The notes below the pieces were generated by a model. That model ran no database searches, was not told the DNA's origin, and saw only the letters and a list, made by a program, of their open reading frames with translations. From Scytonema sp. RU_4_4 (GTDB lineage Bacteria > Cyanobacteriota > Cyanobacteriia > Cyanobacteriales > Nostocaceae), in NCBI GenBank assembly GCA_012031965.1, contig JAAUSC010000003.1:1-64000 (forward strand): a stretch of DNA of 64,000 bases, given 5' to 3'. The translations under genes and the position numbers were made by a program. This document shows positions 36,449 through 46,495 of this stretch, one piece after another. Numbering within the stretch: position 1 is the first letter of the stretch; each line of letters opens with the position of its first letter.

Positions 36449-37761
36449 TACTGTTTCACCATTCCTTCATAGCGCTGAGAGATAACGTAGGTTTGAATTT
36501 GCTTTGACGTATCAATCGCTACACCAACCAGAATTAACAAAGAGGTAGCGCCTAGTCCCCTAAAGGTTCGTACATTTAAAGCACTTTCAACGGCGGTAGG
36601 GATAATAGCAATCAAGCCCAAGAAGATAGCACCTAAAAAAGTTAATCGATTCAGCACACGCTCAATGTACTCGCTTGTTGCTTTTCCCGGACGAATACCA
36701 GGAATACTAGAACCCATTTTCTTCAGGTTCTGGGCGACATCAACTGGGTTGACAATCAATGAAGAATAGAAGTAGCTGAAGAACACGATGGAAACTAGGT
36801 AGACAAGGGCATAGACCCAAGCCCCAGAACCGCCAGGTATGAGATAGGTGTTAACAATTTTTGAATATTCTGGATTTCTGATAAAGTTCTCTGCCAACAG
36901 TGGCAAACTCAGAATCGCAGCAGCAAAGATAATTGGCATCACACCCCCTTGATTGAGTCTCAAGGGCAGGTAGTTACGCTGCTCTGCAAAAATTCGTCTA
37001 CCGACTTGGCGACGCGCTGAAATAATTGGGATACGGCGGATCCCTTCCTGTACAAACACAATACCAACAATCGTGACTAGGAAAAGCAGCAATAGCACAA
37101 CAACTCGACCCACTGTTTCCCGGTTTCCGCTTTGTACAAAATCGATTGTGTCGCCTAGAGATTTTGGCAGTGTTGCCACAATATTGACAAAAATCAACAA
37201 AGATGCACCATTGCCGACGCCCCTCTCTGTAATCACTTCTGATGCCCACATGACAAACATCGAACCAGCAACAAGAGCTAGCGCGGTCTCAATCACGAAA
37301 ATCGGTCCATAGTTATGAGCAAAGGGTTTAAGCCAGAACGATGCCAAGAAGACACTTTGAATAATCCCCCAACCCAAAGAAACATAGCGTGTAATCTGGG
37401 AAATCTTCCGCCGTCCTGCTTCGCCTTCATTTTTCTGTAAATTTTCTAAAGCTGGGATGGCAGCGGTAAGCAATTGGATGATAATTGAGGCATTAATGTA
37501 AGGCAAAATACCCAAGGCAAAGACTCCCAAAGCAGAGAGTCCACCTCCAGAAAAGATATCCAAAAAGCTTAATATCTGGTTATTACCTTGGATGGCTCTG
37601 GCAAACTCATCTCGATTAATACCTGGTATTGGCAAATGTATGCCCAGACGAATCAAAAATAAAATACCTAAAGTCACAAGCAGCCGACCTCGCAGCCCTG
37701 CTGCTTGCGCCATCTGCATAAAAGTTTCTTGAGCCGTTGGGGCTTTGTCTCGACTGATCAT
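36448..37761 (-). CDS. secY: Preprotein translocase subunit SecY
   Basis: 437 residues with ten predicted membrane helices; the channel subunit of the SecYEG translocon. Recognisable segments are PGINRDEFA, DIFSGGGLSALGVFALGILPYINASIIIQLL, GVGNGASLLIFVNI, NQGGVMPIIFAAAILSLP and PGIRPGKATSEYIERVLNRLT. Between rplO and adk as in all cyanobacterial spc operons; in these organisms it serves both plasma and thylakoid membranes. Confidence 0.97.
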   Translation of the reverse strand: MISRDKAPTAQETFMQMAQAAGLRGRLLVTLGILFLIRLGIHLPIPGINRDEFARAIQGNNQILSFLDIFSGGGLSALGVFALGILPYINASIIIQLLTAAIPALENLQKNEGEAGRRKISQITRYVSLGWGIIQSVFLASFWLKPFAHNYGPIFVIETALALVAGSMFVMWASEVITERGVGNGASLLIFVNIVATLPKSLGDTIDFVQSGNRETVGRVVVLLLLFLVTIVGIVFVQEGIRRIPIISARRQVGRRIFAEQRNYLPLRLNQGGVMPIIFAAAILSLPLLAENFIRNPEYSKIVNTYLIPGGSGAWVYALVYLVSIVFFSYFYSSLIVNPVDVAQNLKKMGSSIPGIRPGKATSEYIERVLNRLTFLGAIFLGLIAIIPTAVESALNVRTFRGLGATSLLILVGVAIDTSKQIQTYVISQRYEGMVKQ

Positions 37762-37832
37762 AAAGGGCTACCTTGCTAGTTAAGTAAGGCGCTAGATTGG
37801 AGTAGGATCTGTCATAGGTGTGCTGTTCTAGC

Positions 37833-38279
37833 TCACTCTAATACTTCGCAACTTCCACCAGCCGCCTCAATTTTGCTACGAGCTGTACCTGTAAAAGCTG
37901 CCGCTTGCACCTTGAGCGGAACGCCCAATTCCCCATCCCCTAAAATTTTCAAAGGTCCTCGAACAGCAGTAAGGATACCTGCTTCTTTTAACGAGGTCAG
38001 TGTGACTTCTGTATTTGCAGGGAGGGAGGCTAGCTTTTCTACATTAATCGTAGTGTACTTCTTACGATTAACGAGAGGGAAGCCCTTTAACTTGGGTATG
38101 CGGCGGTACAATGGCTGTTGACCACCTTCAAATCCGGGTCGTGTGCTACCGCCTGAACGTGCTTTTTGACCACGCATACCCTTACCAGCACTAGCACCCT
38201 GACCGGCAGAAACACCTCTACCTAAACGACGAGGGCGTTTTTTTGAGCCTTTTTGAGGACGAACATCAGTGAGTCTCAT
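37833..38279 (-). CDS. rplO: 50S ribosomal protein L15
   Basis: 148 residues, [44 protein letters not shown]. The longer frame up to 38321 adds 14 residues from the heptamer-rich spacer; ATG 38279 with AAGG about 8 bases upstream is the family start. Confidence 0.96.
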   Translation of the reverse strand: MRLTDVRPQKGSKKRPRRLGRGVSAGQGASAGKGMRGQKARSGGSTRPGFEGGQQPLYRRIPKLKGFPLVNRKKYTTINVEKLASLPANTEVTLTSLKEAGILTAVRGPLKILGDGELGVPLKVQAAAFTGTARSKIEAAGGSCEVLE

Positions 38280-38286
38280 AATTGAA

Positions 38287-38366
38287 ACCTTATGTAAAAT
38301 TTGTCGTTTGTCATTTGTCATGAGTCACTTGTCATCTACTAAGGACTAATGACCAATGACTCATGA
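38287..38366. repeat. Degenerate GTCATTT/GACTCAT heptamer tract (rpsE-rplO spacer)
   Basis: Runs such as GTCGTTTGTCATTTGTCATG and GACCAATGACTCATGACTAA, drifted copies of the TCATTAG-type unit, on one or other strand. Confidence 0.55.
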
Positions 38367-38891
38367 CTAAATATAGAGATTTTCAACAGGAATACCCCGG
38401 TCTTCAGCGACTTCTGCAAAAGTCCGCAAAGTAGATAAAGCATTAACAGCAGCTCTTGCATTATTGAGAGGATTGTTTGATCCGAGTTGCTTAGCTAGGA
38501 TATTACGAACTCCTGCTAATTCTAGTACTGTACGCACAGCACCACCAGCAATAACTCCAGTACCAGGTGCAGCCGGTCGCATGATAACCTTAGCACCACC
38601 ACCAATGCCATTAATAGGATGGGGTATGGAGTTGGATTTGGTCATAGGAATTTCAATGAGATGCTTTTTGCCATCAGCGACACCTTTTTTCACAGCACCA
38701 ATGACATCTGAGGCTTTGCCTACTCCTACACCAACTTGACCGCGTTCGTTACCCACAACAACGATTGCCCGGAAGCTTAGTTTTTTACCTCCCTTGACGA
38801 CTTTACTGACCCGTCGGATTTGGATAACCCGCTCTTGCCAGGTGATTTCTTCTTTTTTTGTACGGTTAGCTTTACGACGACCAGTTGCCAT
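38367..38891 (-). CDS. rpsE: 30S ribosomal protein S5
   Basis: 174 residues; the double-stranded RNA-binding first domain ([30 protein letters not shown]) and the second domain with [43 protein letters not shown]. Normal length, in the rplR-rpsE-rplO order. Confidence 0.97.
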   Translation of the reverse strand: MATGRRKANRTKKEEITWQERVIQIRRVSKVVKGGKKLSFRAIVVVGNERGQVGVGVGKASDVIGAVKKGVADGKKHLIEIPMTKSNSIPHPINGIGGGAKVIMRPAAPGTGVIAGGAVRTVLELAGVRNILAKQLGSNNPLNNARAAVNALSTLRTFAEVAEDRGIPVENLYI

Positions 38892-38998
38892 TTTAATTAC
38901 CTCGTGTTACAAGTCAATTGTCATTTGTCCTTTGTCTTTGGTCATGTGTCCTTTTTGACTAATGACTAATGATCAATAACTCATGTTCAATAACTCAT

Positions 38999-39361
38999 TT
39001 AGAAATCTAAACCAGCTTCGCGAGCTGCTTCTGCTAATGCTTTGACGCGACCGTGGTAAAGATTGCCACCTCGGTCAAAGACGACTTGGGTGATACCTTT
39101 TTCTAAAGAGCGAACTGCGATCAATTTGCCGACTTCTACTGAAGCTTGGCAGTTTGAACTCGAAGCTAATACAGATTTCAACTCTGGTTCTAAAGTTGAG
39201 GCTGCCACCAAGGTATGATGCTTGGTATCATCAATGACCTGAGCATAGATATGTTGGTGGGAGCGAAATATAGCTAACCGTGGACGGTCGGAAGAACCAT
39301 CAACTTTGCCACGAATGCGTCTATGGCGACGCTCCCTAGATTCTCTACGAGTACTTTTCAT
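38999..39361 (-). CDS. rplR: 50S ribosomal protein L18
   Basis: 120 residues, [45 protein letters not shown] ... [28 protein letters not shown]; 5S rRNA-binding protein of the central protuberance. Two bases separate it from rplF. Confidence 0.97.
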   Translation of the reverse strand: MKSTRRESRERRHRRIRGKVDGSSDRPRLAIFRSHQHIYAQVIDDTKHHTLVAASTLEPELKSVLASSSNCQASVEVGKLIAVRSLEKGITQVVFDRGGNLYHGRVKALAEAAREAGLDF

Positions 39362-39363
39362 TT

Positions 39364-39912
39364 TTACTTCTTACCACTCTTACCAGTCTTACCAGCTTTA
39401 CGTCTGACCACTTCACCAGCGTAACGAATACCTTTGCCTTTGTAAGGCTCTGGTGGGCGAACAGCACGAATCTTGGCTGCTGTATTGCCAACAACTTCTT
39501 TGTCATAGCCGCTGACAATAACGTTGGTATTATTTTCAACAGCAAACTGAATTCCTTCAGGTGGAGTAATTTGTACTTGATGGCTGTAGCCCATGTTCAA
39601 AACCAGGTTACGACCTTGAACTTGTGCTCGGTAGCCAACTCCTTGAATTTCCAAACGACGTTGAAACCCTGTGGAAACTCCCTCAACCATATTGGCAACC
39701 AAGGTGCGGCATAAACCGTGCATTTGGCGGGATGTACGAGAATCATCGCGACGATTGACTTGCAATATTTCTCCTTCTTGGGAGACTATCACATGGGGAG
39801 GCAAGTCGCGAAAAAGTTCACCTTTAGGACCTTTGACAAGCACTTTTGTGCCATCAATGGTCACTTGCACCTTGGCGGGGATTGTAATTGGGCGTTTACC
39901 AATTCGAGACAT
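39364..39912 (-). CDS. rplF: 50S ribosomal protein L6
   Basis: 182 residues, [21 protein letters not shown] start; [23 protein letters not shown] and the C-terminal signature [27 protein letters not shown]. Two duplicated RNA-binding subdomains as usual. Confidence 0.97.
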   Translation of the reverse strand: MSRIGKRPITIPAKVQVTIDGTKVLVKGPKGELFRDLPPHVIVSQEGEILQVNRRDDSRTSRQMHGLCRTLVANMVEGVSTGFQRRLEIQGVGYRAQVQGRNLVLNMGYSHQVQITPPEGIQFAVENNTNVIVSGYDKEVVGNTAAKIRAVRPPEPYKGKGIRYAGEVVRRKAGKTGKSGKK

Positions 39913-39993
39913 AACTTTTTGTCCTTTCTTATTGAGTCTTGAGTCCTGAGTTCTAAGTCTTGAGTCGAAAAGTCAATAATTAATGACTAATGA

Positions 39994-40395
39994 CTACCAA
40001 ACGTAGCACAGTACTTCACCACCCAAATTCTGACGCCGTGCTTCCCGGTCAGTCATAATGCCACTTGATGTAGAAATAATGGCAATACCGATACCGCCTA
40101 GTACCCTTGGTAGTTCTTTTTTATTGGAATAAACGCGCAAACCAGGTTTACTCACCCGCTTAAGGGCAGTGATCAGAGGCTGGCGATTTTTGCCTTTGTA
40201 TTTCAAAGCAATCACCAGATTGCGCTTCACTCCTTCTCCTGCTTCTTCAAACTCACCAATAAAACCTTCTTCGCGCAGCACTTTTGCAATGCTACGAGTC
40301 ATTTTTGTGGATGGCACTTGTGTTGTTTGATGCCGCGCCATGTTCGCATTGCGGATGCGCGTGAGCATATCTGCAATTGTGTCGTTAACCGCCAT
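39994..40395 (-). CDS. rpsH: 30S ribosomal protein S8
   Basis: 133 residues, [46 protein letters not shown] and C-terminal [31 protein letters not shown]. Primary 16S rRNA-binding protein, and in several bacteria the translational repressor of the spc operon; no leader copy of its site could be confirmed here. Confidence 0.97.
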   Translation of the reverse strand: MAVNDTIADMLTRIRNANMARHQTTQVPSTKMTRSIAKVLREEGFIGEFEEAGEGVKRNLVIALKYKGKNRQPLITALKRVSKPGLRVYSNKKELPRVLGGIGIAIISTSSGIMTDREARRQNLGGEVLCYVW

Positions 40396-40415
40396 CGTTT
40401 CCTCTTTAGATGAAC

Positions 40416-40964
40416 TTATTGATCCCGAAAGGGCATTCCCATTTCTTTAAGTAAGGCGCGACCTTCTTCGTCATTCTTTGCCGTGGTGATGATGGAAATA
40501 TCCATACCACGAATTTGGTCAATTCTGTCATACTCAATTTCTGGAAAAATGAGTTGCTCTCTGACGCCTAAAGTATAATTGCCGCGACCATCAAAGCTTT
40601 TGGGACTAATACCGCGAAAATCTCGGATTCTTGGTAATGACAGATTGATGAGACGATCGAGAAAGGCGTACATTCTTTCGCTTCTTAAGGTCACCATGAT
40701 ACCAACTGGCATGCCTTGACGAATTTTGAAGCCCGCGATCGCCTTTTTCGCCCGCGTCACAACAGGTTTTTGACCCGTAATCAGCGCAATCTCGCTTAAA
40801 GACGCTTCCAACGCTTTCGCATTTTGAGATGCTTCCCCCAAACCCCTGTTAACCGTAACTTTCACCAACTTCGGGACTTGATGAATGTTAGTGTACTGAA
40901 ACTGTTGTATCAGTTTGGGGACAATGGTCTCTTTGTATAGAGTTTTCAGTCTTGTTGTTGCCAT
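40416..40964 (-). CDS. rplE: 50S ribosomal protein L5
   Basis: 182 residues from ATG 40964 ([22 protein letters not shown]); [22 protein letters not shown] and [31 protein letters not shown]. The open frame continues up to 41168 but those 68 codons translate a palindromic repeat and heptamers, not protein. Confidence 0.96.
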   Translation of the reverse strand: MATTRLKTLYKETIVPKLIQQFQYTNIHQVPKLVKVTVNRGLGEASQNAKALEASLSEIALITGQKPVVTRAKKAIAGFKIRQGMPVGIMVTLRSERMYAFLDRLINLSLPRIRDFRGISPKSFDGRGNYTLGVREQLIFPEIEYDRIDQIRGMDISIITTAKNDEEGRALLKEMGMPFRDQ

Positions 40965-41039
40965 AGTTTTTTGTCCTTTTTCTCCCTGGGCTTGGTCAGG
41001 GACGATTGTCCTTAGTCTTTGTCTATTGTCTATTGTTTT

Positions 41040-41167
41040 TTTACTAATGACTAATGACCCAAAGGGTCTCTCCTGCAAAGACGCGGCGCTAACGCCACTT
41101 GCTACCCTACGGGAAGCCTTCTGGCGGGCGTCTATATGCTGGGAGACTTGTCCACCACAGTGACTCA
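41040..41167. repeat. Palindromic repeat inserted in the rplX-rplE spacer
   Basis: GCTACCCTACGGGAAGCCTT then CTGGCGGGCGTCTA (about 41102-41135), flanked by CGCGGCGCTAACGCC and GCTGGGAGACTTGTCC. It is related to fragments at 33780 and 34119. The insertion widens to about 200 bases a gap that is usually short, and opens a false N-terminal extension of rplE. Confidence 0.65.
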
Positions 41168-41521
41168 CTATTTATCTAGAATTTCGCCAGTTTTTTTAAG
41201 CATTCTAACTTTCTTACCTTCTTCGGTGAAAGTGTAGCAGATGCGGCTGGCAACGTTTTGTTTGGTGGAATAGAGCATGACATTGGAACTATGGATTGGG
41301 TATTCCTGAGTCATAATACGACCAGATTCCCCTTCTTGCTGAGGTTTGACGTGCTTAGTTTTAATATTGACACCTTTGACAAGAACTTTACTTTCTTGGG
41401 GAAGTGTTTTGATAATTTCACCAACTTTGCCTTTGTCTTTCCCAGCAATGACTTGCACAGTATCTCCTGTTTTGACGTGCATTTTCAAAAATCTTGGTTG
41501 ATCTTTTTTCTTGCTTGCCAT
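41168..41521 (-). CDS. rplX: 50S ribosomal protein L24
   Basis: 117 residues with a KOW motif ([23 protein letters not shown]), then [24 protein letters not shown]. The start overlaps the rplN stop by one base. Confidence 0.96.
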   Translation of the reverse strand: MASKKKDQPRFLKMHVKTGDTVQVIAGKDKGKVGEIIKTLPQESKVLVKGVNIKTKHVKPQQEGESGRIMTQEYPIHSSNVMLYSTKQNVASRICYTFTEEGKKVRMLKKTGEILDK

Positions 41522-41889
41522 TACAGCACCTCCGGAGCCAGGGACACAATTTTGGTAAAGTTTTTATCACGTAGTTCCCGTGCGACTGGTCCAAAAACCC
41601 GTGTTCCTCTGGGGTTACCATCTTTGTTGATGATAACTGCGGCATTATCGTCAAAACGAATACTCATGCCGCTATCTCGATTGATATGATGACGAGTGCG
41701 GACGATGACTGCTTCTACAACATCAGACTTCTTCACAGCCATGTTTGGCTGAGCGTCTTTAACGACGGCGATAATCCGATCGCCTATGAAGCCGTAACGG
41801 CGGTTACCAGCTCCTAATACGCGAATGCACATGAGTTTGCGGGCACCGCTATTATCTGCAACATTAAGGTAAGTTTGGGGCTGAATCAC
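41521..41889 (-). CDS. rplN: 50S ribosomal protein L14
   Basis: 122 residues, [50 protein letters not shown]-terminal [26 protein letters not shown]. Coupled with rplX. Confidence 0.97.
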   Translation of the reverse strand: MIQPQTYLNVADNSGARKLMCIRVLGAGNRRYGFIGDRIIAVVKDAQPNMAVKKSDVVEAVIVRTRHHINRDSGMSIRFDDNAAVIINKDGNPRGTRVFGPVARELRDKNFTKIVSLAPEVL

Positions 41890-41937
41890 AATTGTTCTCC
41901 CTTTTTTGTGTTGTTAGCGACCTAACAACAATAATCT

Positions 41938-42185
41938 TTAGCTAAGTTTTGTATTCAGGATTTCTGTGACTTTCCAGCGCTTGGTTTTACTCAGGGGTCG
42001 CGTTTCCTGAATACGAACGCGATCGCCTACTTTGCACTTATTTTCTTCATCATGCACCTTATAGCGCTGGGTTCGCACGACGATTTTGCCGTATTTCGGA
42101 TGGGGAGCGCGGTTTTCGATAGCGACTACCACCGTTTTTGCATTTTGTCGCTCACGACCAAGCCAACTCGTTCTTTTACTGCCAT
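41938..42185 (-). CDS. rpsQ: 30S ribosomal protein S17, with single-base frameshift
   Basis: The true start is ATG 42185 ([16 protein letters not shown]), but the frame breaks at 42135-42139: the minus strand reads ATGCAAAAACGG where the family protein (DKMQKTVVVAVEN) needs ATGCAAAAAACGG. Zero frame then meets a stop within three codons (CGG TGG TAG). From there the rest of S17 is intact: [25 protein letters not shown]...[21 protein letters not shown]. With one A restored the protein is 82 residues, the normal length. S17 is essential, so either the read is one A short or the ribosome slips back one base on AAA. Confidence 0.92.
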
Positions 42186-42191
42186 AATCTC

Positions 42192-42422
42192 CTACTCTGA
42201 TTCTTTAGCGCTTTGACTTAAGGAAGCGCGTTTGCGCTCTGCTTCTACAGTCATTAATTGAGCCAGACGGTGGCGAGCATGTCTGAACTGGTGGGGTTTG
42301 TCGAGTTGTCTGGTTGCTTGTTGCAAGCGCAACTGGAAGAGTTGCTTTTTGACAGCGACAATTTCTTGATCGAGTTGTTCGTCAGTTAATTCTCTAGCTT
42401 CTGAAATTTTAGGAAGAGGCAT
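42192..42422 (-). CDS. rpmC: 50S ribosomal protein L29
   Basis: 76 residues, [63 protein letters not shown]; helical L29 fold near the polypeptide exit. Three bases after rplP. Confidence 0.96.
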   Translation of the reverse strand: MPLPKISEARELTDEQLDQEIVAVKKQLFQLRLQQATRQLDKPHQFRHARHRLAQLMTVEAERKRASLSQSAKESE

Positions 42423-42425
42423 AAC

Positions 42426-42851
42426 CTACACCTGCTGTTGCTCTTCGGAGCGTGTGATGAACTTAGTTTTAATAGGTAACTTGAAAGCCGCTAGACGCAT
42501 TGCTTCGCGAGCAGTTGCTTCCGGAACGCCTGCAATTTCAAACAAAATTCGTCCTGGTTTGACAACTGCAACCCAGTATTCGGGCGAACCTTTCCCGGAA
42601 CCCATCCGGGTTTCTGCAGGACGCATAGTGACTGGTTTATCAGGGAAAATCCGAATCCAGATTTTGCCACCCCGGCGGATGTAACGAGTCATTGCTCGAC
42701 GAGAAGCCTCAATTTGACGAGAGGTGATCCAGCAGGGTTCTAGAGCTTGCAAAGCAAAATCTCCAAAATTCAGGTCGCTACCCCGATAAGCTAGACCATT
42801 CATTCGTCCGCGCTGTTGTTTGCGGAATTTCGTTCTTCTTGGACTTAGCAT
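42426..42851 (-). CDS. rplP: 50S ribosomal protein L16
   Basis: 141 residues, [108 protein letters not shown] in canonical form. Complete, between rpsC and rpmC. Confidence 0.97.
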   Translation of the reverse strand: MLSPRRTKFRKQQRGRMNGLAYRGSDLNFGDFALQALEPCWITSRQIEASRRAMTRYIRRGGKIWIRIFPDKPVTMRPAETRMGSGKGSPEYWVAVVKPGRILFEIAGVPEATAREAMRLAAFKLPIKTKFITRSEEQQQV

Positions 42852-42957
42852 GATTTGTCCTTTGTCATTTATCCTTTGTCAAACGTCCTTTGTCAAAAGT
42901 CCTTTGTTAAATAGTTATTTGTTAGATAGCTAATGACGAATGACTAATGACTGATGA
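42846..42957. repeat. TTTGTCC heptamer tract (rpsC-rplP spacer)
   Basis: Repeated TCCTTTG/TTTGTCA units, e.g. GTCCTTTGTCATTTATCCTT and onward, then ACTAATGACTGATGACTA before rpsC. It makes a long false frame antisense to rpsC. Confidence 0.65.
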
Positions 42958-43737
42958 CTATCCTTCATTTGAGCGGTCTTCAAATTGCTGGCGGCGGCGT
43001 TGTTGACGGCGAGAGGAGGGGCGATCGCGATCACCACGATCACCGCGATCGCGCTCGCGAATTGCTGGGGGAGGTGTTTGTTCCTGTCCAGGAATAATTT
43101 CTCCCTTGAAGACCCACACTTTAATACCGAGAATGCCGTAAACTGTTTTTGCTGTGCAGTATGCGTAATCAATGTCAGCCCGTAAGGTATGTAAAGGAAC
43201 TCTACCTTCACGAGTCCACTCTGTCCGGGCAATTTCTGCCCCGTTGAGCCGTCCGCTGACTTGAATTTTGATGCCTTGTATGCCAGCACGTTGGGCACGC
43301 TGAATGGCTTGTCGTACGACTCGCCGGAAGGAAACGCGGCGTTCGAGTTGTTGAGCAATGTATTCAGAAATAAGGTAAGCATCAGCATCAACTCGTTGGA
43401 CTTCAACAACGTTAATGCGAATCTGACGATTGCTACCTAACAGTTGCTGGAGACCAGTACGTAAAGCTTCTATACCTTGTCCGCCTCGACCTACGACAAC
43501 ACCAGGTCGGGCTGTACGGACTTCTAAATCAATTTGGTCTGCTTTACGATCAATCCGCACCTCAGAAATTCCGGCGTTGTTTTGAGCGTATCTACCCAGT
43601 TTTCGTTCTATATATTGACGAAGTTTGTGGTCTTCTTGTAGAAGTTCTGGATAGCGGCTAGGGTCAGCAAACCATCGGGATTGATGCTCTTGGGTCACTC
43701 CCAAGCGAAAGCCTACTGGATGTATCTTCTGTCCCAC
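42958..43737 (-). CDS. rpsC: 30S ribosomal protein S3
   Basis: 259 residues, [28 protein letters not shown] domain with [22 protein letters not shown] and a C-terminal domain with [23 protein letters not shown]. The last 40 or so residues are an Arg/Asp-rich tail (REDRGD-type: [25 protein letters not shown]) coded by overlapping GCGATCGC/GATCACC motifs, longer than in most bacteria. Confidence 0.97.
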   Translation of the reverse strand: MGQKIHPVGFRLGVTQEHQSRWFADPSRYPELLQEDHKLRQYIERKLGRYAQNNAGISEVRIDRKADQIDLEVRTARPGVVVGRGGQGIEALRTGLQQLLGSNRQIRINVVEVQRVDADAYLISEYIAQQLERRVSFRRVVRQAIQRAQRAGIQGIKIQVSGRLNGAEIARTEWTREGRVPLHTLRADIDYAYCTAKTVYGILGIKVWVFKGEIIPGQEQTPPPAIRERDRGDRGDRDRPSSRRQQRRRQQFEDRSNEG

Positions 43738-43787
43738 AAATGCTTCCTCTAAATAAAAATTCTTCTCGTGTACCTATACGTCATTTC

Positions 43788-44150
43788 TTATTGGGCTGCG
43801 GTGGGGTCAGCAGCAACAGCCACGGTGATATGACACGTTGGCTTGCGAATTTGGTAAGCACGACCTTGCGCCCTCGGTTGGAACCGTTTCAGCACAGGAC
43901 CTTGATCCGCGTAAGCTTGAGTAATGACAAGCTCACTTCGGTCTAGCCCAGCGTTATGTTCAGCATTGGCCGCAGCACTTCTGAGAACCTTCAACACCGG
44001 CTCACAGGAGCGATAGGGCATGAATTCTAGGATGATGAGCGCTTCTCTGTATGAACGCCCTCTTATTTGGTCAAGTACGCGACGCACTTTATAAGGTGAC
44101 ATACGTACATAACGGGCGATCGCTTTTACTTCAGTCGTATCTATTGCCAT
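43788..44150 (-). CDS. rplV: 50S ribosomal protein L22
   Basis: 120 residues from ATG 44150 ([66 protein letters not shown]). GGAG six bases ahead fixes this start over the one four codons upstream. Lines the exit tunnel through its beta-hairpin ([19 protein letters not shown]). Confidence 0.96.
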   Translation of the reverse strand: MAIDTTEVKAIARYVRMSPYKVRRVLDQIRGRSYREALIILEFMPYRSCEPVLKVLRSAAANAEHNAGLDRSELVITQAYADQGPVLKRFQPRAQGRAYQIRKPTCHITVAVAADPTAAQ

Positions 44151-44221
44151 GTTTTTCTCCATTTGTCAAGAGTCAAGAACCACTCATTTTGACTTTTAAC
44201 TGGTGGACTCTTGAGAGTTGG

Positions 44222-44500
44222 CTATCTACTTGATTTTTTGTCACTCTTGGCGTGACCTCTATAAGTGCGCGTGGGGGCGAACTCGCCCAGTTTATGTCCT
44301 ACCATCTGGTCAGTGATAAAAATCGGAACGTGTTGGCGTCCATTGTGAACTGCGATGGTATGACCTACCATAAGGGGCAAAATTGTTGAAGCCCGTGACC
44401 AAGTTTTAATAACTTCCTTTCTGTTGGCGTCATTGAGCCTTTCAATTTTTGTTAGGAGATGATCCGCAACAAAAGGACCTTTTTTTAGAGAACGACCCAT
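44222..44500 (-). CDS. rpsS: 30S ribosomal protein S19
   Basis: 92 residues from ATG 44500 ([85 protein letters not shown]). The open frame reaches 44536 but the extra codons are TTTGGAT-type repeat. Confidence 0.96.
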   Translation of the reverse strand: MGRSLKKGPFVADHLLTKIERLNDANRKEVIKTWSRASTILPLMVGHTIAVHNGRQHVPIFITDQMVGHKLGEFAPTRTYRGHAKSDKKSSR

Positions 44501-44502
44501 AA

Positions 44503-44598
44503 TTCTATTTTGGATTTTGGATTTTGAATGAACCAATTTTGGATTTCGGATTTTGGATTAACTTCCCAATCTAAAATCCAAAATCTAAAATTCTAAGA
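44503..44598. repeat. TTTGGAT/ATCCAAAA short tandem repeat (rplB-rpsS spacer)
   Basis: TTTTGGATTTTGGATTTTGA, GGATTTCGGATTTTGGATTA and the opposite AATCTAAAATCCAAAATCTA lie in both orientations, so the spacer could fold on itself. Confidence 0.65.
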
Positions 44599-45456
44599 TT
44601 CACGACCACCACGACCGCGCTTAGAAGATTTACGACGACGGCGCACAATAAACTTGCTACTGGCTTTTTTGGGCTTGCGTGTCTTCAAACCTAAAGCAGG
44701 CTTACCCCAAGGTGTGACAGGTCCCGGTCTACCGATGGGTGCCCTACCTTCACCACCTCCGTGTGGGTGGTCCACTGGGTTCATTACACTACCTCTGACT
44801 TGAGGACGGCGACCCTTCCAGCGAGTTCTACCGGCTTTACCCGCGCTCAAGTTTCTGGCATCGATATTACCAACTTGTCCAACAGTGGCGTAGCACTCAC
44901 GACGGATCATCCGGACTTCTCCAGAAGGCAACTTGAGTGTTACGTAACTACCTTCTTTTGCCACAACTTGAGCAGTTGCACCAGCAGCGCGAACGATTTG
45001 ACCGCCTTTACCAGGTTTTAATTCCACGTTGTGAACGCTGGTACCCAAGGGAATGTTGGACAAGGGTAAAGCGTTACCATCTTCAATAGGAGCATCTGGA
45101 CCAGCAACAATTGTTCTCCCTACTTTTAAACCGTTAGGTTGAAGGATATAACGCTTTTCGCCGTCTTCGTATTGCAAAAGGGCAATCCGGGCATTCCGGT
45201 TGGGGTCGTATTCAATCGCCGTCACTTTGGCAGGAATACCACGCTTATCCCTTTTGAAGTCGATGATACGGTAGAGACGTTTGTGCCCACCACCTCTGTG
45301 GCGAACAGTAATCCGCCCTTGATTATTTCTACCTTTGGCGCGATGCTTCGATACGGTGAGCGATTTTTCTGGCTCGGTTTTGGTAATTTCTGAGAAGTCA
45401 GAAATCGTAACTTGGCGAGTACTGGGGGTGTAAGGGCGATAAGAACGAGTACCCAT
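44593..45456 (-). CDS. rplB: 50S ribosomal protein L2
   Basis: 287 residues; [17 protein letters not shown]-type N-terminus, [28 protein letters not shown], and the peptidyl-transferase-region loop [37 protein letters not shown]. Complete and of normal length. Confidence 0.97.
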   Translation of the reverse strand: MGTRSYRPYTPSTRQVTISDFSEITKTEPEKSLTVSKHRAKGRNNQGRITVRHRGGGHKRLYRIIDFKRDKRGIPAKVTAIEYDPNRNARIALLQYEDGEKRYILQPNGLKVGRTIVAGPDAPIEDGNALPLSNIPLGTSVHNVELKPGKGGQIVRAAGATAQVVAKEGSYVTLKLPSGEVRMIRRECYATVGQVGNIDARNLSAGKAGRTRWKGRRPQVRGSVMNPVDHPHGGGEGRAPIGRPGPVTPWGKPALGLKTRKPKKASSKFIVRRRRKSSKRGRGGRES

Positions 45457-45460
45457 TTTT

Positions 45461-45775
45461 TTAAACCTCTGGGAATAGAACTTGTCTAATCTTCTCTACG
45501 TCCCCAGACGCCACTGTAACAATGGCTTTTTTATATTGGGGCTTGTAACCAAGAAACTTACCAACGCGCTTCTTTTTGCGTGGTGGTTTAGTGGTGTTGA
45601 CCTTTTCGACTTTGACTTCAAATAAATCTTCAATCGCCGCTCTGATTTGTGGCTTGGTTGCTTTTGGAGTCACTTCAAAAGTGTATTTATTTTGCTCCAT
45701 TAAGATGGTCGCTTTTTCAGTCAGTATTGGGCGACGTACAAGGTCGGGGAGGTTGCGGGGGTCAAATCTAGTCAC
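45461..45775 (-). CDS. rplW: 50S ribosomal protein L23
   Basis: 104 residues; [50 protein letters not shown]. Tunnel-exit protein and docking site for signal recognition particle and trigger factor. Its start overlaps the rplD stop by 8 bases, suggesting coupling. Confidence 0.96.
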   Translation of the reverse strand: MTRFDPRNLPDLVRRPILTEKATILMEQNKYTFEVTPKATKPQIRAAIEDLFEVKVEKVNTTKPPRKKKRVGKFLGYKPQYKKAIVTVASGDVEKIRQVLFPEV

Positions 45776-46399
45776 TGTAGACCTCCTGAATTTTTTCTAA
45801 GGCTGATGCTGTCACAATAATCTTGTCAGCGTGCAGCAAATCGTAAACGTTTAACTGGTCAGCTCCTATCAGCTTCAGATTTGCTACGTTACGAGCTGAC
45901 AAATAGACGTTTTCTATCCGTTCAGACAAGATTAACAAGGTTTGCTGTTCTGGTTCTGACCCCCAACGGGCGATCGCTCCCACCAATTCTTTCGTCTTGG
46001 GACGCTGAATCTGATCTCCAAATTCTTCAACGATAATTAAATCGTCAATCCGACTGGCAAAAGCTGTTCGCAAAGCTAAACGCCGTTCTTTGCGGTTCAT
46101 CTTGATGTTATATTCTCGTGGTTTTGGTCCAAAGATGACACCACCACCACGCCACAACGGTGAACGAATAGAACCAGCACGCGCACGACCAGTTCCTTTT
46201 TGTCGCCAAGGTTTACGACCGCCACCTCTGACTTCAGAACGGGTTTTGGTACTCGCAGTTCCTTGGCGGGCATTGGTCATTTGTCTTACCAAGGCTCGAT
46301 GGACGACATGAGATGCCGTTTTTCTTTGGCAACTTTGAAGTCGAACGTTTTTTGTCCGACTTGTTCTCCTTGCCAATTTTTGACTATACACTCAAACAT
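45768..46399 (-). CDS. rplD: 50S ribosomal protein L4, with single-base frameshift
   Basis: The true start is ATG 46399 ([27 protein letters not shown]). The frame breaks at 46319-46323, where the minus strand reads GAAAAACGG while the family sequence [16 protein letters not shown] needs GAAAAAACGG. The rest is canonical: [54 protein letters not shown]. With one A restored the protein is 210 residues. Without it, a false N-terminus ([10 protein letters not shown]...) would be annotated in another frame. The break has the same sequence context, A5 then CGG, as that in rpsQ. Confidence 0.92.
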
Positions 46400-46408
46400 T
46401 TTTTATCC

Positions 46409-46454
46409 TTAGTCATTAATCATTAGTCATTAGTCATTAGTCATTAGTCATTTG
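46409..46454. repeat. TCATTAG heptanucleotide tandem repeat (rplC-rplD spacer)
   Basis: About six consecutive copies of the 7-base unit AGTCATT (one with a substitution). It is the clearest example of the short tandem repeats seen in most spacers of this cluster. Confidence 0.9.
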
Positions 46455-46495
46455 TACAGGACAACAGAAATAACTAGAGTGAAATGACTCATGAG

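Noticed and set aside
40965-41168. N-terminal extension of L5
   Set aside because: The codons translate a palindromic repeat and heptamers; family start is MATTRLK at 40964.
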